The notes below the pieces were generated by a model. That model ran no database searches. It saw only the letters and a list, made by a program, of their open reading frames with translations, and was not told where the DNA came from. Of a DNA stretch of 24,808 nucleotides, positions 7,435 to 14,375 are shown piece by piece. Within the stretch, counting starts at the first letter, position 1, and each line of letters begins with the position of its first letter. Source of the stretch: JANQPX01 sp051010395 (GTDB lineage Bacteria; Pseudomonadota; Alphaproteobacteria; Geminicoccales; Geminicoccaceae); contig JBPCVQ010000275.1 of the NCBI GenBank assembly GCA_051010395.1, positions 1 through 24,808 on the forward strand, given 5' to 3'. Position numbers and translations under genes: made by a program.

Positions 7435-8397
7435 ATGACCATCACGCTCAGGCATCTCGAAATCCTGCGCGCCGTTGCCGGCAACCGCTCGCTCACTCTC
7501 GCCGCCAAGCAACTTGGCCTCAGTCAACCTTCCCTTTCCCAGCAATTGAGCAAGCTCGAGGGCGACCTTGGTCAGCGGCTGGTCGATCGTTCTGCCAAAG
7601 GCCTGCATCTTACCGACAGCGGTTGCTTTCTCCTCAGCAAGGCCGAACCGATCCTCTCGATGGTCGAAGAGGCGGAGATTGGGCTCGGTCAGTTCGAGCG
7701 TGGCGTCCGCGGCCAGATTACCATCGGTGCACTCACCTCGCTCGCCCGCTCCCTGATAACGCCGGCGTCGATCGAACTCAAAGGCCGCTTCCCCGAGATC
7801 CAGCTCAACGTGATCGAGTTGTCGCCGCAATCGGTGGTCGGGCAGTTGCAGTCCCGCCGGGTGCAGATCGCCCTCATCAGCAGCGCCATGCTCAGCGATC
7901 AGGCCCTTAATTTCACCAAGGTCCAGCTGATGAGCGATCCCTACGTCCTCGCTGTACCCAAAGCCTCAGACGGCAAACCGGCGCCCTTGCGCAAGTCCGT
8001 GATCATGGTCGATTTCGGCCAAGCCTATCAGGAGCTTATCAGCGGATGGTATCGGCGCATCGTTCCCGATTTCCAGGAAGTGGCGCGCTGCCGCACCCAT
8101 GAACTGGCGCTCTCCATGGTTGAAGCCGGCCTCGGCATGGCAATCGTGCCCATGCTCTCGACCCAGGTTAACGGCCGTGTGGTGTTCGACGTCGATCTGT
8201 TCGACCTCCCGCTCGATCCACGCAAGGTCTGGGCACTGCTGCCGTCTCAATATCGCTACACGCAGCCCCATGCCCGGGTGCTCGATATCTTGCGCATGGT
8301 CGGAAAACGACAGGCTTCCCAAAACCCTGCGCTCGGCCCGGTCACCAGGCTCGGGCAGCGCCAGCGCACCGCCGACATCCCACTCCTCGACGCCTGA
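7435..8397 (+). CDS. LysR-family transcriptional regulator
   Basis: The 320-aa protein has the N-terminal winged helix-turn-helix of LysR regulators: LRHLEILRAV at 5-14, AAKQLGLSQPSLSQQLSKLE at 23-42, then LVDRSAKGLHLTDSG. A periplasmic-binding-like effector domain follows from about residue 90. The start at 7435 was chosen because LysR proteins usually begin a few residues before the first helix. A GTG at 7384 would add 17 residues, and its GGAGG site is too close to it. The gene lies downstream of the oxidase operon's terminator on the same strand, so it is separately transcribed. It may control that operon or the actin-like gene after it. The effector is unknown. Confidence 0.88.
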   Translation: MTITLRHLEILRAVAGNRSLTLAAKQLGLSQPSLSQQLSKLEGDLGQRLVDRSAKGLHLTDSGCFLLSKAEPILSMVEEAEIGLGQFERGVRGQITIGALTSLARSLITPASIELKGRFPEIQLNVIELSPQSVVGQLQSRRVQIALISSAMLSDQALNFTKVQLMSDPYVLAVPKASDGKPAPLRKSVIMVDFGQAYQELISGWYRRIVPDFQEVARCRTHELALSMVEAGLGMAIVPMLSTQVNGRVVFDVDLFDLPLDPRKVWALLPSQYRYTQPHARVLDILRMVGKRQASQNPALGPVTRLGQRQRTADIPLLDA

Positions 8398-8547
8398 CCA
8401 CACCACTTTCTTCGAAGTGACGCCAAACCGTCGCAGCGGCAAGATTCTCGCTGCCAATTCAATGTTTCAGTGGGCAGCAACATGGTATTTATGTAAAAAG
8501 CACTTGACCTCTTCAACAACCAGCATGATTCGATCGGGAGATTGCCC

Positions 8548-9552
8548 ATGGCAGACACTGCCGGGAAGGAAGACTATCGTGGACTGGACGTCGGCACGAG
8601 CCGAATCGTGCTTGCCAAACCCAATGGCGAGAGGCCGACTTATAACACCCAACTCAACGCCTTCATCTCGCTGCCCTATGCGAAAATGACCGAGAAGATG
8701 CTGGTGGACGAGGGTATCTATCACCGGGTGAACGGCAAGGAAATCCTTGCTTTCGGCAACCGAGTGGACGAGTTCGCCAACATGCTCGGCGGCGACACGC
8801 GCCGGCCGATGAAGACCGGACTCATCAATCCGGGCGAAACGAAAAGCAAGGAGATGATGGCGCTTGCCCTGGAAGAGATGTGCGGCAAGACGAGAAAAGA
8901 CGCTAAGATCTGCTTCAGCGTCCCAAGCGCTCCGCCCGACGGCCAGTCTGAGCTGATATTCCACGAGCATGTCATCAAGGATGTTCTGACAGGGCTCGGC
9001 TACCAGGCCGAAGCCGTCAACGAGGGCATGGCCATCGTCTATGCCGAACTCGCCGATAATGACCTCACCGGCATCGGCGTCAGCTTTGGCGGCGGTCTCT
9101 GCAATGTCTCCGTCTCCTATCTCGGCCTGCCGATCCTTTCGTTCAGCACTGATCGCGCCGGCGACTACATCGATCAATCCGCCGCCAAGGTCACCGGCCA
9201 GACCACTACCACCGTTCGCCTCCACAAGGAAAGCAGCGCCTTCAAGATCGGTCGGGATGACGCCAACGGCGTCGATCAGGCTCTCACCATCTACCACCGG
9301 GACGTGATCAACCATGTCGCCGAGCGCATGGAAGAAGAGCTGAACGCCAGCCTGCGCCTGCCACGCAGCCTCCGATCAATTCCCCTGGTATTCGGCGGCG
9401 GCACCGCCATGGTCAAAGGGTTCGAAACTGCCCTCAAGCAGGCCCTGGAGGACACCAATCTCCCCCTAGAAATCTCTGAAGTCCGCCAAGCCAAAACCAC
9501 CAACCACACAACTGCAAAAGGCATGCTCCTAGCCTCCATGCTCAACATGTAG
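8548..9552 (+). CDS. Actin-like ATPase-fold protein (ASKHA superfamily), orphan
   Basis: The 334-aa protein has the ordered signatures of the actin/Hsp70/MreB fold: phosphate-1 GLDVGTSRIVLA at 12-23, a connect-1-like NEGMAIVYAEL at 158-168, phosphate-2 VSFGGGLCNVSVSYLG at 178-193 with TDRAGDYIDQ at 201-210, and the adenosine motif PLVFGGGTAMVKGF at 279-292. The size is like MreB, ParM and MamK, smaller than FtsA or DnaK. By family it should bind ATP and may form filaments. No mreCD, parR-like or other cytoskeletal partner is nearby, and I cannot place it in a named family. The ATG at 8548 has GGGAG 7 bases upstream; a TTG 6 bases earlier is less likely. A hairpin terminator lies 36 bases after the stop, so it seems to be a single-gene unit. 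Confidence 0.75.
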   Translation: MADTAGKEDYRGLDVGTSRIVLAKPNGERPTYNTQLNAFISLPYAKMTEKMLVDEGIYHRVNGKEILAFGNRVDEFANMLGGDTRRPMKTGLINPGETKSKEMMALALEEMCGKTRKDAKICFSVPSAPPDGQSELIFHEHVIKDVLTGLGYQAEAVNEGMAIVYAELADNDLTGIGVSFGGGLCNVSVSYLGLPILSFSTDRAGDYIDQSAAKVTGQTTTTVRLHKESSAFKIGRDDANGVDQALTIYHRDVINHVAERMEEELNASLRLPRSLRSIPLVFGGGTAMVKGFETALKQALEDTNLPLEISEVRQAKTTNHTTAKGMLLASMLNM

Positions 9553-9587
9553 CCGTCACGGATGGCGGCGGGGACTTCAATGTTTGG

Positions 9588-9620
9588 AAGGCCGTGTCCG
9601 ATTGCGGGCGCGGCCTTTTC
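9588..9620 (+). terminator. Rho-independent terminator after the actin-like gene
   Basis: AAGGCCGTGTCCG (9588-9600) and CGGGCGCGGCCTT (9605-9617) pair over 13 bp, with two G-U wobbles and a 4-base loop ATTG. The right arm runs into a short T-run (TTTT, 9616-9619). It lies 36 bases after the stop of the actin-like gene. Confidence 0.75.
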
Positions 9621-9675
9621 CACATGGAGGTTAAGTGCGGTGGAGGGGGAGGTGAGCGCGCTTATAAGGTGAGCG

Positions 9676-9780
9676 ATGGAGCTTGGCGACTGGCTGGGCG
9701 CCCCGGTGAAGCATCTGTCACCGGGGACCACAAACAAGAGCACCCAGGTCTTCGGCTCAGGCAACACCGTCAACATGTGA
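9676..9780 (+). CDS. Possible 34-aa small protein
   Basis: This short frame runs from ATG (9676) to TGA (9780), with a good ribosome-site match (AAGGTGAG) ending 2 bases before the ATG. The product starts MELGDWLGAPVKHL and ends FGSGNTVNM. It has no signal peptide or membrane segment, and the family is not recognised. It lies between the terminator of the actin-like gene and the leftward entericidin gene, in a stretch otherwise empty of genes on the plus strand. I see no clear promoter. It may be real or a chance frame in GC-rich DNA. Confidence 0.3.
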   Translation: MELGDWLGAPVKHLSPGTTNKSTQVFGSGNTVNM

Positions 9781-9825
9781 AGCCGTACCACCCGGAGAAC
9801 AAGTCACCGCCGCGGCGCGTCGCCG

Positions 9826-9972
9826 CTATTTGGTGATTTGTTCTTTGGTGTCATCTGCGGTGTCAGTGATGGTTTCGCCGGCGGCCTCGATGTCCTTGCC
9901 TGCGCCGGCGATGGTGTTGCAGGCGCTTAGGCTGGCAAGGAGGCCGAGAACGATCAGCAGACGGTAGAACAT
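9826..9972 (-). CDS. Entericidin A/B-like small lipoprotein
   Basis: The 48-aa protein has a lipoprotein signal (MFYRLLIVLGLLASLSAC, Cys18 as the acylated residue). The mature part begins CNTIAGAGKDIEAAGETI, the hallmark of the entericidin EcnA/EcnB family (NTxxGxGxDI...GxxI). Entericidins are small envelope lipoproteins described in enterobacteria as a toxin/antidote pair; most alphaproteobacteria carry single copies of unclear role. Only one copy is present here, so no pair can be claimed. A strong ribosome site (GAGGAA) ends 6 bases before the ATG, and a sigma70-like promoter lies just upstream (10013-10042). The stop overlaps a GC-rich hairpin (9812-9826) that has no good T-run. Confidence 0.85.
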   Translation of the reverse strand: MFYRLLIVLGLLASLSACNTIAGAGKDIEAAGETITDTADDTKEQITK

Positions 9973-10012
9973 GGTCGTTTCCTCACTGAGGTTTTGTGAT
10001 TTGGTCTCCGAG

Positions 10013-10042
10013 ATAATGTCGTCTGCGGAATCCTACGGTCAA
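10013..10042 (-). promoter_or_regulatory. Sigma70-like promoter for the entericidin-like gene
   Basis: On the minus strand TTGACC (10042-10037) is followed after 18 bases by CATTAT (10018-10013). Transcription would start about 35 bases before the entericidin ATG. The hexamers match the consensus well in a GC-rich background. This is sequence inference only. Confidence 0.5.
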
Positions 10043-10060
10043 GAGGGGGGCTGAGGTGTC

Positions 10061-10133
10061 GGGGGCTACCATTCGATAATTTGTCATAATATATCTTATC
10101 GAACTTTAAGCGGAGCGGGCTAGGGGAGCCCCC
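10061..10133. repeat. Nested inverted repeats between the entericidin and fasciclin genes
   Basis: An outer pair GGGGGCT (10061-10067) / AGCCCCC (10127-10133) encloses a perfect 8-bp pair TTCGATAA (10072-10079) / TTATCGAA (10096-10103) around an AT-rich 16-base loop. The structure sits just downstream of the leftward fasciclin gene and upstream of the entericidin promoter. It could be a terminator-like fold for the fasciclin transcript, an operator, or chance. There is no T-run on either side. Confidence 0.4.
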
Positions 10134-10148
10134 TGTCGCATGATTTAC

Positions 10149-10673
10149 CTAATTTGTCGTGGCGGCCGGTGCTGCCGGTTCGGCTCCGAGGGCATTCCGG
10201 TTGATGAGCGGTGCCGGTGTGCTTGCCGGCGCCTGCACCTGATCGATCACGTGAATGATGCCGTTGCCGGCTCTGATGTCCGATTCCACCATGAGCCCTG
10301 ATCCGATGGCGATCCTCTCGGTGACGTCGATTTCGATCTCATCGAAGTTGAGCGTTTCGTAGCTCGTACTTTCGCCGGCCATGTCACTGAAGGTCACGCG
10401 CGTCGTGAGAATATGATGCCGTATGGTGGCCTCGTCCAACGGGCCGTTCACCGCTTTATCGATCGGCGCGAAGATCGTGTACGCGCCGTCCGGGAGCAGC
10501 GTACCGGCGACGCCAGTGGTCTCCAGCGCTTCGCTGAACCGTTTGAGGCTTGGCCTGGCCTTCAGGACGGCGAGCAGGTCCGGTTCTGGTGCTTGCCGCG
10601 GTGGCTGGCTGCTGCCGCATGCGGAAAGCGTCATCAGGATGGCGGCGATCGGCAGGATCAGGGGTATCGTCAT
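10149..10673 (-). CDS. Fasciclin (FAS1)-domain lipoprotein
   Basis: The 174-aa protein has a lipoprotein signal with lipobox LSAC (residues 16-19), so it is probably tethered to the envelope. It then has one FAS1 domain from about 32 to 148. The two conserved FAS1 boxes are visible: the H1-like YTIFAPIDKAV at 65-75 and the H2-like NGIIHVIDQV at 137-146. FAS1 domains bind other proteins or glycans and promote adhesion; the precise role here is unknown. The domain is somewhat short. The C-terminal 25 residues are rich in Ala and Pro. The start is uncertain: the ATG at 10673 gives a clean signal but no evident ribosome site, and a TTG at 10706 would add 11 residues. Confidence 0.85.
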   Translation of the reverse strand: MTIPLILPIAAILMTLSACGSSQPPRQAPEPDLLAVLKARPSLKRFSEALETTGVAGTLLPDGAYTIFAPIDKAVNGPLDEATIRHHILTTRVTFSDMAGESTSYETLNFDEIEIDVTERIAIGSGLMVESDIRAGNGIIHVIDQVQAPASTPAPLINRNALGAEPAAPAATTN

Positions 10674-10822
10674 AGCGGACCAGTGATTGTTGATAATCAA
10701 TGACAAAGGGCGTTATCGGCAAAAGCCCAACGGACCGACCGGCGAGCAAGAACCGACTTTTGCATAACATGACCTGTGTGAGGTTAACAGACGATCGTCG
10801 TACATCATCCCCCTCACTTTCT

Positions 10823-10843
10823 AGTGAAATAGGAAATTTCACT
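10823..10843. promoter_or_regulatory. Inverted repeat abutting the -35 of the channel operon, candidate operator
   Basis: AGTGAAAT (10823-10830) and ATTTCACT (10836-10843) form a perfect 8-bp dyad with a 5-base centre. A second, overlapping dyad, TCACT/AGTGA, lies at 10814-10827. The arrangement overlaps the start of the TTGAAA -35 element, as expected of a repressor or activator site. The regulator is unknown. Confidence 0.5.
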
Positions 10844-10870
10844 TGAAAAAGGTAATAATTCCTATATAGT
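10843..10870 (+). promoter_or_regulatory. Sigma70-like promoter for the three-gene channel operon
   Basis: TTGAAA (10843-10848) and TATAGT (10865-10870) are separated by 16 bases in a clearly AT-rich stretch, and would start a transcript about 40 bases before the ATG at 10920. The match is good. There is no experimental support. Confidence 0.65.
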
Positions 10871-10919
10871 ATTTCAGCTGCCCTCCTCTACTTTTCACCG
10901 ACATCGCCGGGAGACCTTG

Positions 10920-11699
10920 ATGCAAGCGCGCCTGCCTGCCCGCGACCGCTTCGACGACGAGCATCTGCTCTGGCTGAAAAGCCTTCTTCTCCTGACGCTC
11001 ACGGCACTCGCCCTGATCGCTGCCTGGCAATACGGCCTGTTGCAACAGGTGCTGTTCGATGATCCCTCGGGTCTCGCCTCGACCATCGCGCTGATCTTCG
11101 CAATAGCGGTCTTGCAGGGCGCGTTCGCAGTATGGCGGCTCTCGAAAGTCTCGAACACGCTTCGCCTGATCGAACGGCGTATCACGACAGAGCCTGAACT
11201 ATCCGCAAAACTCCCTGAAGGCCCGGTCCGGCGCTATATCGAAGCCCTTGCGCGGCGGCGTACACCAGAGACCGGCGATGCGCCGGACATGCTGCTGGAA
11301 GCCTTCGCCACCGAAGTCACGGCCGGCCACAGTTTCGGCTGGTTCGTCGCCGATGTGCTCTTGTCTCTTGGGCTCTTGGGCACGGTCATCGGTTTCATCG
11401 CCATGCTGGCGCCGATCGGTCAGCTCGAAGGTGCTGACCCTGCAGCGGTGAAAGCTGCCCTTTCGGCGATGAGCAGCGGCATGGCGATCGCGCTTTACAC
11501 CACGCTTACCGGGTTGATCGGTGCGGTTTGGCTAAAGGTGCAGGGCTTTCTCTTGGACAGCGGCGCCGATGATATCAGCAGGCGCATGAAGTGGGTGACC
11601 GAACTGCATGGCAGGCGTGATCCGGCGCGCGGCGCCATGTTCGCGAACCGCTCAGCGCTTTCCGCCTTGATCGGCGAGACGGAGAGCACCCATGGTTAG
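10920..11699 (+). CDS. MotA/TolQ/ExbB-family proton-channel protein
   Basis: The 259-aa membrane protein has four predicted TM segments: about 17-38, 52-73, 140-166 and 181-208. The last two carry the family signatures LGLLGTVIGFIAML (150-163) and GMAIALYTTLTGLIG (187-201), as in MotA, TolQ and ExbB. In that family five such subunits surround two single-TM partners and use ion flow to do mechanical work on the envelope. Here the cytoplasmic loop between TM2 and TM3 is about 65 aa, and the C-terminal tail is short. The ATG at 10920 follows GGGAGA by 5 bases. The next gene overlaps by 8 bases and encodes a single-TM partner, so this is a two-part stator-like unit and not a lone channel. It is not next to tonB, tolABR, motB or any flagellar gene. 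Confidence 0.88.
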   Translation: MQARLPARDRFDDEHLLWLKSLLLLTLTALALIAAWQYGLLQQVLFDDPSGLASTIALIFAIAVLQGAFAVWRLSKVSNTLRLIERRITTEPELSAKLPEGPVRRYIEALARRRTPETGDAPDMLLEAFATEVTAGHSFGWFVADVLLSLGLLGTVIGFIAMLAPIGQLEGADPAAVKAALSAMSSGMAIALYTTLTGLIGAVWLKVQGFLLDSGADDISRRMKWVTELHGRRDPARGAMFANRSALSALIGETESTHG

Positions 11700-12321
11700 G
11701 CGGCGCAATGCCGAACTCGGCTTTACCGACCTCCTGTTCAACGCCCTTCTCGGCTTCGTCGTCATGTTCGTCCTCGCCTTTCTCCTGATCAATCCCGTCG
11801 CCAAAACGGGTGCCGTCGACAACAAGGCGGAGTTTCTGGTTACGCTCACATGGCCAGATGGACGAAAGGAGGATGTCGATCTCTATGTCGCCGATCCGGA
11901 GGGGCGCCTTGTCTGGTTTCGATCGCGCGAAGCCGGGCTGATGCATCTGGATCGCGACGATCTCGGTCTCGGCAACGACGTGATGGAGGTAGCCGGCAAG
12001 AAGGTGGTCAATCCCGTCAACCAGGAGATTGTCTCGATTCGAGGCATCGCCACGGGCGAATATGTGGTCAACCTTCACCTCTATCGGGATGACCGGGGAA
12101 AGTCGGTGCCGGTCAAGGTCAAGGTCGAAAAGCTCAATCCAAAGGTGGAACTGGTCTACTATGGCGAGGTGACCTTGAACCGTCGCGGCGAGGAACGGAC
12201 AGCCGTTCGTTTTTCGGTCGCATCGAACGGCCGGGTGAAGGACGTCAACCGGCTCGCCAAGGCGATTGTTCCCCATAGGCGCCGGATGCAGCGAGCGAAT
12301 GCATCGGGGGGGCGCTCGTGA
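11692..12321 (+). CDS. ExbD/MotB-like single-TM protein fused to a DUF2135-like periplasmic domain
   Basis: The 209-aa protein has a short basic cytoplasmic start (MVRRR) and one TM helix (about 12-34). Asp13, in GFTDLLFNALLGF, lies at the position of the conserved ion-carrying Asp of ExbD (F-I-D) and MotB (A-D-F). After the membrane it lacks an OmpA peptidoglycan-binding or TolR/ExbD domain. Instead residues 46-135 resemble DUF2135/pre-peptidase-like beta domains: DVDLYVADPEG at 61-71, HLDRDDLG at 85-92 and TGEYVVNLHLY at 121-131. The Asp-rich 'DxDL..DPxG' pattern suggests Ca2+ or ligand binding. A second beta region runs from 138 to 180. It overlaps the channel gene before it and the membrane protein gene after it, so all three are translationally coupled. 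The domain assignment is from pattern memory, not from a search. Confidence 0.8.
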   Translation: MVRRRNAELGFTDLLFNALLGFVVMFVLAFLLINPVAKTGAVDNKAEFLVTLTWPDGRKEDVDLYVADPEGRLVWFRSREAGLMHLDRDDLGLGNDVMEVAGKKVVNPVNQEIVSIRGIATGEYVVNLHLYRDDRGKSVPVKVKVEKLNPKVELVYYGEVTLNRRGEERTAVRFSVASNGRVKDVNRLAKAIVPHRRRMQRANASGGRS

Positions 12322-12878
12322 TGGCCGGCATCTTGAACATGAGTACGCCTGCTCTGGCTCTGGCCGGCCTTTATATGGGCATCGTCCTCCTCCTCCTCGG
12401 CCTGCACCTCCGGAGTGGCTGGCCTTGGCCGGTGAAATCGGCGGCGATCGGGCTGGCACTGCCAACGGGCGTCGGTGCGTTTCTAGCCCTCGAGGCCCAG
12501 CTGGGATGGCCGAGCCAGAACGCGCTGCCTGCTGAGTTTCAGCTGCATGCTGCCGTAATCGACGAGCCGGGGGCAAACACTGACAACGCTGGCGCGATCT
12601 ATCTCTGGCTCACGCCTTGGGGTGAGATAGCTTCGATCGAGGAGAGCGGAACGGATGTCGCCATCCCGCCGGATCGCCGCCCCCGGGCGTTTGATCTCCC
12701 CTATAGCCGCGAGCTGCATCAGAAGGTTGAAACCATGCAGGAGCGCTTGGAGCGGGGCGAGTTCGTAACCGGCCGGCATGTCCGCAATCAAAGCTGGAAA
12801 CGGCGATTCGGCCTGCAGGACGGCCAGATTGACCTCGAAGCCCCCCCTCCTCCACCCATGCCGGCGAAGGATGACTGA
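12321..12878 (+). CDS. Two-TM membrane protein of unknown function, third gene of the channel operon
   Basis: The 185-aa protein has two hydrophobic helices (about 12-31 and 41-58), then a soluble tail of about 125 aa. Recognisable features of the tail are FQLHAAVIDEPG (after the second TM), AIYLWLTPWGE, a block RPRAFDLPYSRELHQKVETMQERLERG and a proline run near the end (APPPPPMPAKDD). I do not recognise a named family. Its ATG overlaps the TGA of the previous gene (ATGA-type overlap); a GTG three bases earlier is an alternative start. Coupling to the channel pair implies a partner role in the same envelope complex. No enzyme motif is visible. The gene ends 30 bases before the convergent otsA stop. 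Confidence 0.75.
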   Translation: MAGILNMSTPALALAGLYMGIVLLLLGLHLRSGWPWPVKSAAIGLALPTGVGAFLALEAQLGWPSQNALPAEFQLHAAVIDEPGANTDNAGAIYLWLTPWGEIASIEESGTDVAIPPDRRPRAFDLPYSRELHQKVETMQERLERGEFVTGRHVRNQSWKRRFGLQDGQIDLEAPPPPPMPAKDD

Positions 12879-12908
12879 GAGTTCGTTCGAGACGTTATCG
12901 AGCGTGCT

Positions 12909-14339
12909 CTATGGGGTCATGCGCTCGGGCCGCGCCACTTCATCTTTGGCGGTGTCGGGCGTCGAGGCCAGTGTACGCAGGTCACCGACGAAATTCTTTC
13001 GCCAGCTGACGATATCGTTCTCTCGGATCTTGGCATCGAGCCGGCGCCAGCGATCCTGGCGCTCGTCCAGCGGCATGATCAGACTTCGATACATCGCCTC
13101 GGCGACAGCCTCGACGTCGTAGGGATTGACGATCACGGCGCCGTCCATGTCATCGGCGGCGCCTGCAAAACGCGAAAGAATCAGAACTCCTGGGTCGTCT
13201 GGTGACTGGGCGGCGACATATTCTCGCGCCACAAGGTTCATGCCGTCGCGCAGCGGGGTTACCAAGCCTATCCGTGAAAGCCGGAAAAAACCGGAAAGAG
13301 TTCGGCGGGTGAAGCCGCGATTGATGTAGCGGAGCGGCATCCAGTCATATTCGTTGAATCGGCCGTTGATCCGCCCAGAGCTCGCCTCGACCTGGTGTCG
13401 GAGATCGAGATATTCCGGAACATCCTGGCGAGAGGGTTGCGAGATCTGAACGAATGTCACTTGCCCCCGCTGGTTCGGATAGTCCTGCAGCAGCATTTCA
13501 TAGGCGCTCAGGCGTTCCACGATCCCCTTGGTATAATCGAGCCGGTCGACACCGATGATCAGATTGCGGCCGAGCAGCGAACGCGAAAGCCGGTCGGAGG
13601 AACGCTTCGCCTCGATCGAGGTCGACATCGCGGCAAAATCATCGACGTCGATACCAATCGGATATTCTTTCGCGCGCAGCTGGTGGTCGCCGACCTGCGC
13701 CATACCGTTGTCGAGGGCGTAGCCGATGTTTTCGCGGTAGAGATAGTCATGAAAGTTGCGCAGATCGTTCCGGGTTTGAAATCCGATGAGATCGCACATG
13801 CATATCGCGCGCATCAGCTGATCATGCCAGGGCAGCGTCACATAGACTTCCCATGACGGAAACGGGATGTGCAGGAAGAAGCCGATCTTCGCCTTAACCC
13901 CGAGTTTGCGCAGCTCTTCGGCCATCGGAATCAGGTGATAGTCGTGGATCCAGATCAGGTCGTCATCGCGCACATAGGGAAAAAGCTGTTCTGCGAACAG
14001 GCGATTGATCTTGCGATAGGTGTTGTACCAATCGCGATCGAATGTCGAAAGATCGAGGCGATAGTGAAAGAGCGGCCAGAGCGTACGGTTGGCGAAGCCG
14101 CCGTAATAGAGGTCGAAATCTCCCTCATTGAGGTCGAGCGTGATGTAGGTGATGTTGCCGCTTCTAAAGACCTTGGGCAGCGTGGTCGCCTGCTCCGGCG
14201 TCTCACCGCTCCAGCCAAACCAGATGCCGCCGGTTTCACGCAGGGTGGCGAGGATACCGACAGCGAGCCCACCCGCTGCTGCCGCCTTCGATCCCGAAAG
14301 CGGCGTTACACGATTGGAAACGACGACCAGTCGGCTCAA
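12909..14339 (-). CDS. otsA: Trehalose-6-phosphate synthase (GT20)
   Basis: The 476-aa enzyme joins UDP-glucose and glucose-6-phosphate to make trehalose-6-phosphate in the cytoplasm. GT20 motifs are intact: the N-terminal VVVSNRV and GGLAVGI (23-29), WIHDYHL at 130-136, GFFLHIPFPS (153-162), the nucleotide-binding GVDRLDYTKGI at 263-273, and LRDGMNLVAREYV at 363-375. The length equals the usual single-domain OtsA. The start is TTG, with AGGA 8 bases upstream; no ATG is available near the family start. It is the last gene of a leftward operon otsB-GH15-otsA, 36 bases after the GH15 stop. Its product is dephosphorylated by the OtsB encoded at the start of the same operon. Confidence 0.95.
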   Translation of the reverse strand: MSRLVVVSNRVTPLSGSKAAAAGGLAVGILATLRETGGIWFGWSGETPEQATTLPKVFRSGNITYITLDLNEGDFDLYYGGFANRTLWPLFHYRLDLSTFDRDWYNTYRKINRLFAEQLFPYVRDDDLIWIHDYHLIPMAEELRKLGVKAKIGFFLHIPFPSWEVYVTLPWHDQLMRAICMCDLIGFQTRNDLRNFHDYLYRENIGYALDNGMAQVGDHQLRAKEYPIGIDVDDFAAMSTSIEAKRSSDRLSRSLLGRNLIIGVDRLDYTKGIVERLSAYEMLLQDYPNQRGQVTFVQISQPSRQDVPEYLDLRHQVEASSGRINGRFNEYDWMPLRYINRGFTRRTLSGFFRLSRIGLVTPLRDGMNLVAREYVAAQSPDDPGVLILSRFAGAADDMDGAVIVNPYDVEAVAEAMYRSLIMPLDERQDRWRRLDAKIRENDIVSWRKNFVGDLRTLASTPDTAKDEVARPERMTP

Positions 14340-14375
14340 GAGCGAGATCCTGTCAAGATCTTTGGCAACGCCACG

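Noticed and set aside
8424..8458. GCAGCG/CGCTGC hairpin after the LysR gene, considered as a terminator
   Set aside because: The stem is only 6 bp with a 10-base loop and no T-run follows.
9812..9826. GCGGCG-CGT-CGCCGC hairpin at the end of the entericidin gene, considered as a terminator
   Set aside because: The stem is strong, but it overlaps the stop codon and lacks a T-run on the minus strand; on the plus strand only three T follow.
10920..12878. The channel operon as a Zorya-type phage-defence system
   Set aside because: It has a MotA-like protein, but the partner has no OmpA/peptidoglycan domain and no ZorC, ZorD or ZorE nuclease or helicase follows.
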